From Cafeteria roenbergensis (Eukaryota; Sar; Bigyra; Bicosoecida; Cafeteriaceae), in NCBI GenBank assembly GCA_008330645.1, contig VLTN01000030.1:1-64000 (forward strand): DNA of 64,000 bases, read 5' to 3'. Shown here one piece after another: positions 1 to 11,272 of this stretch (the stretch's first letter is position 1; every line of letters starts with the position of its first letter). Under the pieces are notes generated by a model. That model searched no databases and was not told where the DNA came from. It saw nothing but the letters and a program-made list of their open reading frames with translations. The position numbers and the translations under genes were made by a program.

Positions 1-830
1 TGGCGGTGTTCCACGCGGCGCTGCTGGCCAACCTGGCGGCAGTGGCGCACAAGACGGAGCTGGATGCGATCGGCCACGCGCTCTCGGACGAGATGTGCAC
101 GGTGACCGAGGACGGCTTCCGTGAGGCCATGTCCAAGGCCATCGAGGCGCTTGTTCGGGGGCTGCCGGACGAGCACGCAAGGCGGGAGGCGTGGTGGGCG
201 CTCCTGGGCCGGGAAGCCGACGGTGTGACTCGGCTCGCATCAGCAGCGTCCAACCCGGCCTTGAAGAAGGGAGGCTACGCTCAGATGAGGCTGGCAAAGA
301 TGCTGAGCAAGGGCTGCAAAGCCGGGGGCATGGGCCTGCCTGGCGTGGCGCAGTTCCGCTTCGAGGCGACAGCGGGCTTCATCGAGGCCGTTCGGGACAT
401 GCGGAAAGGGCGGTTCGAGATGGCGCCACCGCCGGAGGAGGCCCTCGACGGACCCGGCACTGGTGGAGGCGGAGGCGAAGCGGCGTCGGGGAGTGGTGCC
501 GGAGCGGGACCAGCCAACGCCGGCGAGGCGGAAGCGGAGGATGAGTCAGGTGCGGCGGCTGCTGCAGCGGGCGGCACGCCGTGGGTGGACCACCCGGCGG
601 TCGGAGAGAGCGAGTCCAAGGAGGACTGCGAGGAGGGGCCGGCGCACGGCAGCAGCTTGCAGTACGCTGGACGGCTGGCTCGTCAGCGGTACGGGGGAGC
701 GGCTGAACCGGAGCATCAGCCAACACCGACAAGCGGAGGCCAGACGGGTGGTGGAGGTGCGGCTGCCGCCAGCGCGGCGGGAGCGGCGACCGAGATGACG
801 ACGGGCGCGGCGGCGCGCAGCGGCAGCTAG
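1..830 (+). CDS. Hypothetical ORF, 5' end outside window
   Basis: An open frame enters from the window edge and stops at 828-830. I do not recognise the protein. The first ~140 residues look globular and helical (stretches such as LPDEHARREAWWALLGREA and GGYAQMRLAKMLSKG). The rest is Gly/Ala/Ser/Glu-rich low complexity. It lies just upstream of retroelement-like sequence on the same strand and may be part of that element, but nothing I can see proves the link. The true start is not in the window, and the GTG at 6 is only the first non-ATG start in frame. Confidence 0.3.
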   Translation, partial: AVFHAALLANLAAVAHKTELDAIGHALSDEMCTVTEDGFREAMSKAIEALVRGLPDEHARREAWWALLGREADGVTRLASAASNPALKKGGYAQMRLAKMLSKGCKAGGMGLPGVAQFRFEATAGFIEAVRDMRKGRFEMAPPPEEALDGPGTGGGGGEAASGSGAGAGPANAGEAEAEDESGAAAAAAGGTPWVDHPAVGESESKEDCEEGPAHGSSLQYAGRLARQRYGGAAEPEHQPTPTSGGQTGGGGAAAASAAGAATEMTTGAAARSGS

Positions 831-2584
831 TGCGGCTGGCGCTCCAACCGGCCCAAGAGACATCTGATGCCGCACAGCCGAGAGCGGATGCGGCACAGGT
901 CTACTCGGTCAGGCGAACGCCGGCGATCGGGTTTGGCCAGGGACGGACCCGACGCGGACGCGGACGGCAACGACCCCAACTGGAAGGGCATCTCGCTCAA
1001 GAAACTCGTGATGCGGGCGCTGAAGCGCTCAGACCGCAGCGATGCGACCAAGGAGGTGGGCGACATCCTGCTGCGATGCGAGGAGGTCGCCAAGGGAGCC
1101 TTACCGGGACTACGAGCGGGACAGCAAGGATTACATGGACTCCTGCACCGAGGCACGGTACTTCAGGCCGGACAAGGACTGCGTCGTGGGCAAGGAGGCC
1201 GACCTTCATGCCGCCAGGGTGAAGAAGCGCTATCAGCTGGCGCACGTGTGGAGGTCGGACATCGCGGGGCTGTCGAGGGCCTGGAAGAGCTGCGCGCCGA
1301 GATCGAGGAGAGCTGGCGCTGGAGGCGATGATGGAGCTCAGATCTGACGACGAGTCGTCGGATGACATGGAGGCAGCGGCAAACCTGGTGGAGGAGTTCA
1401 TCAGGGCCTGCAAGGGAGCCCGCTGCCTGGCCGCAGCGACAGGGTTCGAGGGCTTCTTGCCCGACACCCTGGGTAAGCTGCCGGGCGAGCTAAAGGCCAA
1501 GCTCCGCAAGTGCCTGTACGGCGACGGGGTGACAGCGCGGGCGAACGAACAGACCGAGGCGCCCTGGCAGCGCAAGATGGTGCTGCATCACGACGACATG
1601 CTGCGCATCAAGCACGAGTGTGTCTTCCTGCGCCGGCTGGCCAAGGCGCGCAGGGCCTGCACAGCACGCTGCAGGGCCGAGGCGCTGGCCAAGGGCACGA
1701 CGGAGAAGCGTGTCGCCAACATCGACGACCCGGCCATGCTGCGCGTCATGAGCGACCTGGTCGCGTTCCGAGAGAGCGTGCGTGCCGGGAACGCACTACT
1801 GGCTCCGCAACACGATGATGGGGCCCCGCGGGCTCACAGACGAGGAGTTCGCGGTGGTCACCCGCTACCGCATCGGAGCCTCCGAGGCCGACCACGTGGT
1901 GCCGGACGGCGTGTCGATCAACTGCGCGTGCGTGCAGCGGGACACCACCGCGAGAGGCACCGTCCACATCGGCGGGGTCTCGGGCGTGGCACATCACCTG
2001 GCGCGCTGCCGCTGCGGCAAGGGCTCCACCATCCGGGCGCACAACGACGTCCGCGACGTCCTGCACGCGGCGGTGCGCTCGGCGGGGCTACAGTCGGTGG
2101 TGGAGCCCTCCAGCTGGCAGGACGGGCAGACGCGCTTCGGGTCCCAGCCGGGTCCAGCGAGGCCGCGCGCAAGCGACCGGACCTGCGGGTGCACGTCGAC
2201 TTCGAGACCACCTGTCTCGTCGACGTGCAGATCACCTCGGCGGTGAGCAAGTCCTACGTGACGCAGGGCCTGCAGAACATGGACGCCTTTCTCGAGCGCC
2301 GTGAGAATGACAAGATGAGGGAGTACAAGAAGAGCTCAGCTACAAAGGACAACTTGAGCTCCATTGTGCCCTTCGTCATCACGACCACGGGACGCATGGG
2401 ACCGGCGGCCTTCGCCTTCCTCAAGAAGGTGGCGGACACGGCCTTCGGCGACCGGCCGAGGGAGCGTGCGCGCTGGGCCTTCCGCTGGCTGTCGAGGCTG
2501 AACGAGGTCATCGCCAAGGGACTGGCGACCCAGCTGATCGGGCAGACGCAGTACCTGCGGCAGCAGGTGGAGCGTATGCGGTGA
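831..2584 (+). mobile_element. Decayed retroelement 3' part, probably LINE-like
   Basis: The clearest signature lies at about 1930-2330. It is a Cys/His cluster (CAC ... HHLARCRCGKGS), then RAHNDVRDVLHAAV, then an EP pair, then RKRPDL followed about a dozen residues later by LVDVQIT. A similar arrangement (Cys/His knuckle, R/H-N/D-x-x-R-D helix, EP, RPDL...DV) is familiar from the C-terminal part of the polymerase ORF of many protist LINE-like elements. It is followed by a helical tail ending at 2584. No reverse transcriptase core, terminal repeat or poly(A) tail is visible, so the 5' part is missing or outside the window. The coding sequence is spread over more than one frame, with a few breaks, so I read it as a dead copy. 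The family is inferred. Confidence 0.5.
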
Positions 2585-4193
2585 GCAGGGGCGGCTGAGT
2601 GGCGACTCGTGGCAGTGTGATGGGAGTGATCTGGGACTTGAGAATTGGGATTGTGGGTTTGGCGCGGTTTGTGATTCATCGGTGATGGAGTTGCTGGATT
2701 GGTGATTGGTGAGTCTGTGAATCGAGTGTGTGGCATGGTTACGCGAGTTTTCGACCCCCCCCAACGATGTTCATTCACACGATCGCGGTAGGACACCGCA
2801 AGCGAGGCGCCAAGGGCTGACGGCCCCGGCGCCTGCCAGGCCGGCCGCGAAGCAGGCCGGTGTGACGTTTCCCCGTGTGTCAGCTCCAGGTCTTGCGGGC
2901 GCGAGTCAGCATCGGGCGGGCCGCTCATTTCGTCCCCCCGCGAGGCCTCGCCTTCGCCGCCAGCCGAAGCGGAGGGCAGCAGGCTGCGTGCCTCGGCGTG
3001 CCTCAGGCCAGCGGAACACGGCAGTGCTCGGGTGAGGACGAAAACAAGCGCTGCGAAGAGAGCAAGCCGGACTGCACGGCCACGACGGAGCCATGCCCGC
3101 GCGCCTGCGCGCTGCGGACAAGCGCAGGGGCGGCCGATCATGATTCGCCACGATGCTTGGGCGAGGTCGTCGGATCAGCGCTTGCGCACTGCCCAGGAGT
3201 GCCTGCGAGTGGGCGGGCGTGACCGTGGAGCGCGGCATGGTCGATCGTCAGGCAGTGCCCGAAGCGAGTTGTGCCGGTGCATTTTGCGGCCGACCCTGCT
3301 GCCTGGCGTGCTTCCCCCCTCGGCTTGGGGCAATATGCAAGCTCTGAGTGGAGCGCGCGAGGCTCAGCCCCTCCCCTCCCTCCTCTGCCAGCCTGCTTGG
3401 GACGTTGAGAGGCCGCGTGCGGGCGAAAGGCCGATGCTGACCTTGATGACTAAAGTTCGGCGCGGCGGGGACCACACGGGGTCGCCCGAGGGACGGGAGG
3501 GCGGGGTCAAACGATCGAATCGAGCACTTGCACACGCCACTCGGGCGCGTGCGTGCGGCGGGTACGGGGAACGGCCGGTGAGCCCCCACGTGGGCTCGAA
3601 CCGGTGTGCCCGCCCAGAGGGCGAGCTTGCGAGCGGGCCGGTTGGCTCGCGCTTGCCGTGAGACAGAGGGGGTCCGGGGGTTGTTTCGGTGTCAGAGGGC
3701 GGCGGCCGCTCAACTCGAGGGGACAGCAGCACAAGACTTTCAGCACATGCAGAAAGGCAAGTTGAAACGCCCGATGCGCACGCCGTGCCGGAGAGCTACT
3801 TGTCCTGGCCGCCAACGTAGGCGGGCAGAACACAGCTCGGGACACCCTGGATCACGCAGGGGGCGACCCCAGCACGCTGTGGCGTAGCCGCGTGGCCCAA
3901 GGGCGCGTCGACACGATGCTAGCTGGCACTTCTGCTTTGCCGGGGTCGACTGTTACGTCTGCCGATAAACACGAACCCAACCGGATGCCGAACTTGGACG
4001 GCAGGGCGGGGTCAGGCCTTGCACACGCAGCGAACGAGGCAAGGCGCCGGCCCCGCTGTCGTGTGGGGAGCGCTCCCTTCAGGCGGCGGCCGCACGCCGC
4101 TGCTGCCTTTCTGTTTGCAAGCGCGACGCAAACGAATCCTCGTGCAAACACAAAGAAATCGACCATATCGCATTCTCGTCCCGCAAGGCAAGG
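2585..4193. other. Gene-free stretch between retroelement and IST1
   Basis: No ORF here shows domain-like sequence; the open frames of 100-200 codons in several frames are what very GC-rich DNA gives by chance. The first ~150 bases (2630-2750) are noticeably TG-rich and could be an untranslated tail of the retroelement. The right end should hold the 3' UTR of the minus-strand IST1 gene. No tRNA, rRNA or repeat was recognised. Confidence 0.5.
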
Positions 4194-5684
4194 CTACATC
4201 CGCCTGGCGCCGGGGCCTGACATCCCGCTGTCGTGGGACAGCTTGGCGAAGCGAGCCTCGAGCTGCTCGGCAGTCAGCGACATAGGAGGCGTTCCTGAGG
4301 CCGGGCTGTATGCTGGTGGCATCGCCCCGCCGGGCCCCCGCGGCTCGCCTGCTGGAGGCATGGGCCAGCCCTGCGCGGGCCACGGGGACGGTCCCGCTCC
4401 CGTGGGCTGCGGTCCCGGTCCAGGCCTTTCATGGCCTGCTGCAGAGGGGTAGCCTGCTGCCGGCGGGAAGCCGGAACCTGGGGGGTGGCCCGCCGCAGGC
4501 GGGTACCCTGCTGCCGGGGGATAGCTTGCGGCCGGGGGATAGCCTGCGGCCGGGGGATAGCCGGCAGGCGGCTGGTACCCGGTTGCCTGCGGGTAGCTGC
4601 CGTGCGGCCGTGCCTCGCTCGGATACGACACGCTCGGAGCTCGCTCCTCGGACCCCGTGAGAGCATGCCCGCTGCCAGCGGCTGCCGCCGCCGCGCCGCC
4701 TGAGCCATCGCCGCCCGCGCCGTCGCTGCCCCCCGCTCCGGCCGAGTGGCCGGGGCTGCCGTCGTCGCCGTCCGGCTCCGCCCGCTCGCCCGGCTTCATC
4801 ACCGAGCTCCCCAGCACGCATTCTGCTGTGCGGAGCAGCTCCGCCACGTCGATGTCCTTCTTGGCCTCCTCCACGATGGACCGGAGGTACACCGCCTTCT
4901 GCTCCAGCGGCGGCGTGGGCATGGTCAGCCGGTGCCGCACCTTGGGCTCGACGCGGCTCGCGCTGGACTTGTCTGAGGCGGCAACGGCAACAAAGTCGGC
5001 TCCGAACTTGAGCCCGAGCTGCTCCTTCATGGTGCGCAACTCGGCGATGCCAAGGCGGGGTGCGCACCAGATGGTCGTGTGCATGGCGCCCAGCAGGTCC
5101 TCCGGCGCGTCGGTGCGCTTGCAGGCCTTGATAAGGCCTGCTCGCTCGTACAGGAGCTCGCACATGAGCTGGAGCAGCTCGAGGGCTTGCAGCTCGTGGT
5201 CTTTCCGGATGATGCCTTCCACCTTGATGAGCGCCAGCTCGACCATGCCTGGCCGCTCCGCGGCAGCCTCGAGCACGCCCACGATCTCCTTCTTCAGGGT
5301 GCGCATCTTGGCAGTCTCGCTGTTTTTCTTCTGCGGTGGGGCGGTGGGGGGGGGGGCGGGGGCAGCGTGCGCAATCTCGGAGGTCTGGTTGGGAGCAAGC
5401 TGGCGCGGACGCCGGCCTCGCCATGCGCGCTACTCAACGACGGCGGCCATGCGGCTGCCTGTGGGATCAAAGTCAGCGATCTCCCCGCCGGGTTGGGTCG
5501 CACACTCCTGCCGACAGCCTCGAGTCTGGCTGCCTCAGCGGCACGGAAGCAGCTTTCCGCGAGATTGCCGCTGGCGCCGCCGCCGGGCGCGGGGCCGCGC
5601 GCTCACCAGCTCCATGCGCTTCACGGCCATCTTGCACGCAGGCTTGAACACCGACGTGTCGAACGACGCGAAAAGCCACGCCAT
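4194..5684 (-). CDS. IST1: IST1-like regulator of VPS4 (ESCRT-III family)
   Basis: Two exons on the minus strand: 5607-5684 (26 codons) and 4194-5330, total 404 aa. The intron 5331-5606 begins GTGAGC and ends CCGCAG, phase 0. Exon 1 supplies the first IST1 helix (SVFKPACKMAVKRMEL) and exon 2 continues it with KKNSETAKMRTLKKEI. That continuity across the splice is the reason for this model. The IST1 fold fills roughly residues 8-190 (LLQLMCELLYERAGLI, then an APRLGI segment). The tail is acidic, then Pro/Tyr/Ala repeats of the YPPAAG type, and ends with LEARFAKLSHD. That fits the MIT-interacting motif MIM1 (LxxRLxxL) by which IST1 binds VPS4. Family role: tuning VPS4 and ESCRT-III in multivesicular body formation and abscission. 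It is divergently arranged with the glycosyltransferase gene, 242 bp away. Confidence 0.9.
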
Positions 5685-5926
5685 TCCGGCCACCGGGGTC
5701 TTCAGCGGCTGCGGGAGTGCTGGCTCGCCTCTGCCTGTCCTGCAAGTCTCGAGGCGTCCGGAGTGTCTGGCCTGCGAGAAGGCGAAGCTCTGCCAGAACG
5801 CACGGGCAGCTGCCCATCGCAGCGCGCGAGGAGCATACGCCAGGCCGAGCCGCGCGCGCACGTTGGCCGCTGCGCAGGCCGTGGCAGAGGCCTGGGGGAG
5901 GGGCCCAGTCCTTGTGAGCAGCACCC

Positions 5927-8900
5927 ATGCGCGCGCCTCATCGGCAACCCGGCTGCGCGCTGGCGCTGCTGGCGCTCGCTCTGGCTGCCACGCACGCCAC
6001 GCTTGTTGGCGACCCAACGATCCGAGTGATGGCCCGGCTTGTGCAAGGCCGCGACGAGCCGGGCCCGCTTGCCGAACTGATGGTGGGCGGCGGGAGCTCG
6101 CGCCTGCCGCTTGCTGGCCGCATCAGGACAGACCCCGGCCTGCAGGTGCTGCAGGTAGGGCTTGAGCTGTCGGCAGGCGGGGGGCGGGCGCCCCTGGCCG
6201 GGCCTCTCGGCTCCGGCCCAGCGGACGCGGCTACCTCGTGCGAGGCCACGCTTGAGACTTCGCTGCACGCCCTCCCGCTGGCGACGGCCTCGCTGACGCT
6301 GCTCCCGGCAGCACCGAACGGGGATAGGCCAAGTCAAGGCAGGCGCTCCGCCGCGGCTGGCTCGTGCGTCTTGCTGGACCGCGCGCTCCGCGGCTGGTCG
6401 TTCGGGTCGGTGTCCGTGTCGGCCAACGTCACGTGTGCGCCCGCTTCGGAAGCGGCGCCTCGACTCGGACAGCAGGCCGGTGGCCACGCGGGCCTCCACG
6501 CGGTGCCGTGCGCGTCGCTTCTGGAACAGGAGCAGTGGGCCAGTCGCTTCGCACACGCATCAGCGATCCTGCCGCTGCCAGCAGGGGCGGCGAGCGCTTC
6601 GGTCGCGCTGGACATTGTCCCGCCGATGCGCCCTCGCGTAGGCTCTGCCCGCCTGCCCTGCCCTGCCAGACACTGGCCCGCGCCCGCTGATAGCAAGGCG
6701 GACGCAGCGGGCTGGGCGCCGGGCTGCAGCGACGCCACCCACCCTGAGCTCCCACACGCGCTCGGGCGGCGCGGCCTCGACCCGGTTCCGCCGGCAACTG
6801 CGTATGACGGCTTGGGCGCGCGCTCACTTCAGGCAGCGACGTTGCGGCACGCGCTCAGGCACTGCGTCGAGCACCGCATCGCCCACCGGCAGCGGGGCAG
6901 CGGGCAATCGCGCCTGCCAGAGGGCTCGCGCGCCTGCGGCGCGGTGTCGCCGCCGGCCGGGGACCGGGAGGGCGCCTCGCGGCGTGGACCTGCTCTCAGT
7001 GTCTGCTTCATGGGGGCAGGCGTGTTGGACGGCGTGCGCACCGGCTGGGCCCACCTGGCCCGCGGGCTTGCCGCGCTCGGCCATTCGTCCAGGGCGGTGC
7101 TCGAGTTCAACGAGACGGAGCGTCGCGCAATCACCGTGGCAGTTGATGCGAGGGCCGGGCTGGGACTGCAAGACGGCAGCGAGGGCGAGGTGGGCGACGA
7201 TTTGCCGTTTGTAGCGAGGCTGGTGCAGCGCGCTGGCATGCAGTGGACCGACCTTGGGCAAGCACTGAGCCCCTTCAATCGTGTTATGCGGTGCGTCCCG
7301 GCGGCGATCAGTCCGCTGCTGGCTCGGCTGCAAGCAGTGATTCTGGTGGAGCTGGCGCGGGCAGACGCCGCGGGCACGGGCGGCGCAGGAACCGTCGGCA
7401 CGGTGCCAAGCAGCGCACGCGACCCGGCGGCAGGCGCGGGCGCCGGAGAGGCACGGCCAGGCGGTCGGTGGGGGGCTGCTCTCAGGGCTGCGGGGCGTCT
7501 CGTGGACTGGACTGGAGCGCCCCAGGGCGGCGGCACCGCCGAGCCGCTGGGCACCGCCGGCAGTCCCCAGGACCCGGACCAGCAGAGACGCACGGCGCGG
7601 CGCCAGCTGGAGGAGGCCCTCGCTCCGGCGGTGAGAGGCGCGGCCGGGCGCGTGTGCCGCTGGGCGGTGGCTGGCGCGCCCTTCCCGGCGTCCGAGGGGG
7701 CGGATCTCGACCCGGGCAGCCCCGAGGGCCTGGCCGAGGCGCTACGGCGCCTGCAAGGCGAGTGCAGTCGGTGGGCGGCCGGGAGGCCGGGCGGCGGGCG
7801 GAGACGCAAGAACGAATGTGGCGGTGGCAGCGGCGGCAGCGGTGGCAGCGGTGGCTGGCTGTTGGACCTGGTGGAGGGCCTGTCGCAGGGGCTGGCGGTG
7901 CAGGCAGCCGCGCTGCACGGGTGCGACGCCGTCGTGGCCGCGGTGTCGGGAGGCGGCTCGGACCTTGCGCTGGCGGCAGCGGCGGGCGCGGCGGGAGTGG
8001 GTACCCTCCTGCTGGAAGCGCCACGCGTGTCGTCGGCGCAGCCGTGCGCGGAGCCCGCCGCGGGGGCGACGGCGGTGTATGCCACGGGCGTGCTGGCTCG
8101 CGACATGCTGGCCGTGAGCTGCGCCCGCCGGGGCGAGCACGTTTGCCGCGGGGGCAGCGGGCCAGTGCCTGGCTTCAGGGGCGCGCCCGCGGCGGCGGCG
8201 GTGCTCGCGCAGGCTGATGTGGACCCCGTCACCTACTGCAGCGCGTCGCCGGGGACGGGATGCCTGCCCAGCCGACCGGGCCGGCCGCTGCCGGCGCTGG
8301 CTTCCGAGCGAGATTTGCCGTGGTGCGGCGCCCCGGCGTCCCGGCGCCGGCGCATTCCTGTGCTGTCGCTTCCGCTGGGAGCCGCGGCGGCTGTGGGAGC
8401 CTCGCCCGTGGCTCCGGCAAGGCGGTCGGGCCGCATCCGCGTCGCGGTGGTGGGGTCGCTGGCGTTTCGCAAAAGCCCCTTCCTGGCGGCGCGCATTGCG
8501 GCTGCGTCCAGGTTCAGCGGCGGCACGGTCGAGGTGGAGGCGCACTTGATTGGATCTGGCCGGCTTGCGGGGGATATACGACAGCTCGCAGCGCAGCTCA
8601 ACGCCTCTGACCTGGTCCGCCTCAGGGGCGAGTTGCCGCACGACGAGGCGTGGCGCTGGATCGTTTCCTCCGCGGACGCCGTCCTCGCGCCGTCCCTGCA
8701 GTACGAGACCTTCGGCATGGTGCTGGCAGAGGCCATGGCTCACGGGGTGCCGCTCTTCGCCTTTGGGTCGGAGCTGGCCTTGCCCGGCGTCAACGCCTTT
8801 GTCATTCCGTCCCCTCACCCAGTTCGAGCGGCAGCGTTCATCGTTGACCGCATTTCCCGGTTGCGAAGGGGTGACGCGGCCGCAGGCGCCGTTGTTCGGC

Positions 8901-9118
8901 AAGCCGCCGCATTTGCCGACGCGTTTCTCGCGCCAAGCGCTTCGGCCGGCCGGCTCGCGGGGCTGCTGCAATGTTTCAGGACCTGCAGGCCTGAGCACGC
9001 CGAAGAATCTGTGCTGACGGCCCGTGTGGGCGCTGCGATAGAAGCCAGGTCATCGGGGCTCAGCGCGCAAGCTGTTGCGCAGGGGCGTTGCGAGGAGGCT
9101 TGCGCTGGGGCCGCCTGA
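5927..9118 (+). CDS. GT4-type glycosyltransferase with signal peptide
   Basis: 1,063 aa, single exon, ATG at 5927. The N-terminus is a likely signal peptide (short polar start, then ALALLALALAATHA), so the enzyme should enter the ER/Golgi or be secreted. The recognisable catalytic part is C-terminal, about residues 840-985. GRIRVAVVGSLAFRKSP opens the nucleotide-sugar Rossmann half, and YETFGMVLAEAMAHGVP holds the E-x7-E pair typical of retaining glycosyltransferases of the GT4/group 1 type. CFMGAGVLDGVRTGWAHLA near residue 360 could be the start of the first Rossmann half. The first ~340 residues and a Gly/Ser/Arg-rich middle (RKNECGGGSGG) are not recognised. Donor and acceptor sugars cannot be read from the sequence. 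Confidence 0.75.
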   Translation: MRAPHRQPGCALALLALALAATHATLVGDPTIRVMARLVQGRDEPGPLAELMVGGGSSRLPLAGRIRTDPGLQVLQVGLELSAGGGRAPLAGPLGSGPADAATSCEATLETSLHALPLATASLTLLPAAPNGDRPSQGRRSAAAGSCVLLDRALRGWSFGSVSVSANVTCAPASEAAPRLGQQAGGHAGLHAVPCASLLEQEQWASRFAHASAILPLPAGAASASVALDIVPPMRPRVGSARLPCPARHWPAPADSKADAAGWAPGCSDATHPELPHALGRRGLDPVPPATAYDGLGARSLQAATLRHALRHCVEHRIAHRQRGSGQSRLPEGSRACGAVSPPAGDREGASRRGPALSVCFMGAGVLDGVRTGWAHLARGLAALGHSSRAVLEFNETERRAITVAVDARAGLGLQDGSEGEVGDDLPFVARLVQRAGMQWTDLGQALSPFNRVMRCVPAAISPLLARLQAVILVELARADAAGTGGAGTVGTVPSSARDPAAGAGAGEARPGGRWGAALRAAGRLVDWTGAPQGGGTAEPLGTAGSPQDPDQQRRTARRQLEEALAPAVRGAAGRVCRWAVAGAPFPASEGADLDPGSPEGLAEALRRLQGECSRWAAGRPGGGRRRKNECGGGSGGSGGSGGWLLDLVEGLSQGLAVQAAALHGCDAVVAAVSGGGSDLALAAAAGAAGVGTLLLEAPRVSSAQPCAEPAAGATAVYATGVLARDMLAVSCARRGEHVCRGGSGPVPGFRGAPAAAAVLAQADVDPVTYCSASPGTGCLPSRPGRPLPALASERDLPWCGAPASRRRRIPVLSLPLGAAAAVGASPVAPARRSGRIRVAVVGSLAFRKSPFLAARIAAASRFSGGTVEVEAHLIGSGRLAGDIRQLAAQLNASDLVRLRGELPHDEAWRWIVSSADAVLAPSLQYETFGMVLAEAMAHGVPLFAFGSELALPGVNAFVIPSPHPVRAAAFIVDRISRLRRGDAAAGAVVRQAAAFADAFLAPSASAGRLAGLLQCFRTCRPEHAEESVLTARVGAAIEARSSGLSAQAVAQGRCEEACAGAA

Positions 9119-9415
9119 CTCGATGACCTGCCTAGCCTCGCCGGCTTGAGTGGCTATTGTGCGTTTGTGGCTCTTTGACTGGCTCCGTGCGCTTGTGTGC
9201 TTCGTGTGCGTGTGTGAGACGAAATGCGTGAGCGCGGCCGTGGGGACGAGCTAGCAAGCAACGGGCGCCTTGGCGAGCAGCGTGCGGGCCGTGGCGAAAA
9301 CCACCGGCGCGTCAGCAACGCAAAGTGTGCCCCTCGCGCCCTGCCGCCAGCACGCAGCATCAAATGAAACGCAACGCAACGCGGATCCGTCCGGGCAGCC
9401 GTGCCAGGGCGCGCC

Positions 9416-11240
9416 TCACCGCGTGCCCGGGGGAGGATAGCTCGTGCGCTGGCTGGGGTACCCGCCGCTGCCGCCTTGTGCGGGTACGGACGCCGCCATG
9501 GCGCCAGGGCCACCGGAGCCGACGCGCGGCCGCTTGGCATCCGGCGCGCTGCCGTTCGCAGGGGCCTCAAACGAGAGCACTGCTGGGATGGGCACGTACG
9601 GGGCGGAGGAGGCACCCATGGCGCCGATGGGAACCGGCGGCAGCGCGGAGGCGGCCGCCGTGCCGATGGGAACCGGCGGCAGCGCGGAGGCGGCCGCCGT
9701 GCCGATGGGAACCGGCGGCAGCGCCGAAGCGGATCCCGCCTGCTGGGCTCCCGCCGCCGCCGCAGACGACGTCGTCGACGACGACGACGAGTGGGCGTGG
9801 GGGACAGTGCGAGGGATGAGGGGCCCGCTGCCCGCCGACGCGGCAGAGCCGGTGGACGACGCCCGGGGACGGTCAGTGACGGGGACTGCGTCGGCCAGAC
9901 CGTCGTGGGAGGGCGAGGCAGCGCCCGGCGCGCCTGCAGCCGCCGCCGCAAGCCGGGCCCGCTTGGCACGAGACGCCTTGGCCTTGCGAGCGGCGTCCAC
10001 GCCGCCCTCCTCCTCGTCCTCGCGAACGGACGCCGCAGTCAGGCCGGCGGCCTCTGCCTCACGGAGCGTGGGCTCGAACTCGGGGCGCAGGTGCCACACC
10101 CGCTGCAGGCCGATGCTGGGCACGGGGGCGCGCACGCCCATGGCGCGGACCCACCTGCCGGCGTAGGCCTTGGTGACGGTCGGGCAGAGCCGCGCAATGC
10201 GCTCCACCAGCGCGTCCACGGGGTCGTCGCCGCCCGAGGCCACGACCAGCGCCAGCGCGGGGCGGAAGCTGACGGGGAACTCGTCCGAGGGGCGGGGGGG
10301 CTTGCGGGGGCGGCCGGGCCACGCTGGCGCCTTGGCCGTGCCGTCGAACAGGGTCATCACTTCGTACGGTTTCGCCTTGCCCTCGTCGCCGCCCTCCTCC
10401 TTGGTGGCCACGGGCCCGGTCCAGACGCGCGGCGCAAAGAGCGTCTGGGATCGCGCCGCGGCCCGGCGGAGGCGCGCGGCCTCTGCGCGGCCGCGCTCGG
10501 CAGCAGCGCGGCGACGAGCCGCCTCTCCGCCGCCGGAGCCCGCCGGCAGCCCGGCCGCCTCCACGAGGGCGGCCTCAATCGCCAGGCGCTCCTTCTCGAC
10601 CCAGCGGGACTCCCGCTCCTCCGAGCGGGCCGTCTGGCGGCCGGCGGCGGCGCGCAGCTCGTCGGCCCGGCGGTCGGCGTCGTCCGCTCCGCGGGCCTCC
10701 TCGTCGGCCGCGCGCCTGTAAATGTCCGCCATCTCGCGCTCTGCCGCGCGCAGCACGGCGTGGGCCCGCTTGCGGAGTTCGGCGATGCTGCGGCTCCGGG
10801 CGTACCAGTCGGTGCGGAGGCGCCCGCAGCGCAGCACGGCGGCGCGCAGAGCCTTCCAGCGGCCGAAGCCCTCCATGGCCACCCAGGCGAGGAGGAAGGC
10901 GTCGGCCTCGCGCGTCCAGGCGCCCCACGCGCCGTGCGGCCCAGCGAGGGGCGGCGGGCCCATCGGCGGCAGCATGGCCGAGAGCGGAGCCCCGGCCGCA
11001 GCCAGCGCCGACGCCGCCGCGCTGCCGTGCCGGCCAGCCTGCAGCCAGAGGGAGTCGGTGTCGCCGCCGCCCACGCCGCCGCTGAGCACCTCGGCGAGCG
11101 GCACGGCGTCGGCGGCACCCAGCCCCAGCTCCAGCTCCATGGCCCGGATGGCGGCGTCGTCCATGGCCTCGGGGCCGGCGGCGGCCGCGGCAGCCGCGGC
11201 GGCCGCATCCTCCTCGTCGTACTCCCCGCCAAAGGCCCCC

Positions 11241-11272
<32 letters not shown>

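Noticed and set aside
3890-3960. D-arm-like GCGTGGCCCAAGG suggesting a tRNA-Leu or tRNA-Ser
   Set aside because: No matching T-arm or closing acceptor stem was found at a suitable distance.
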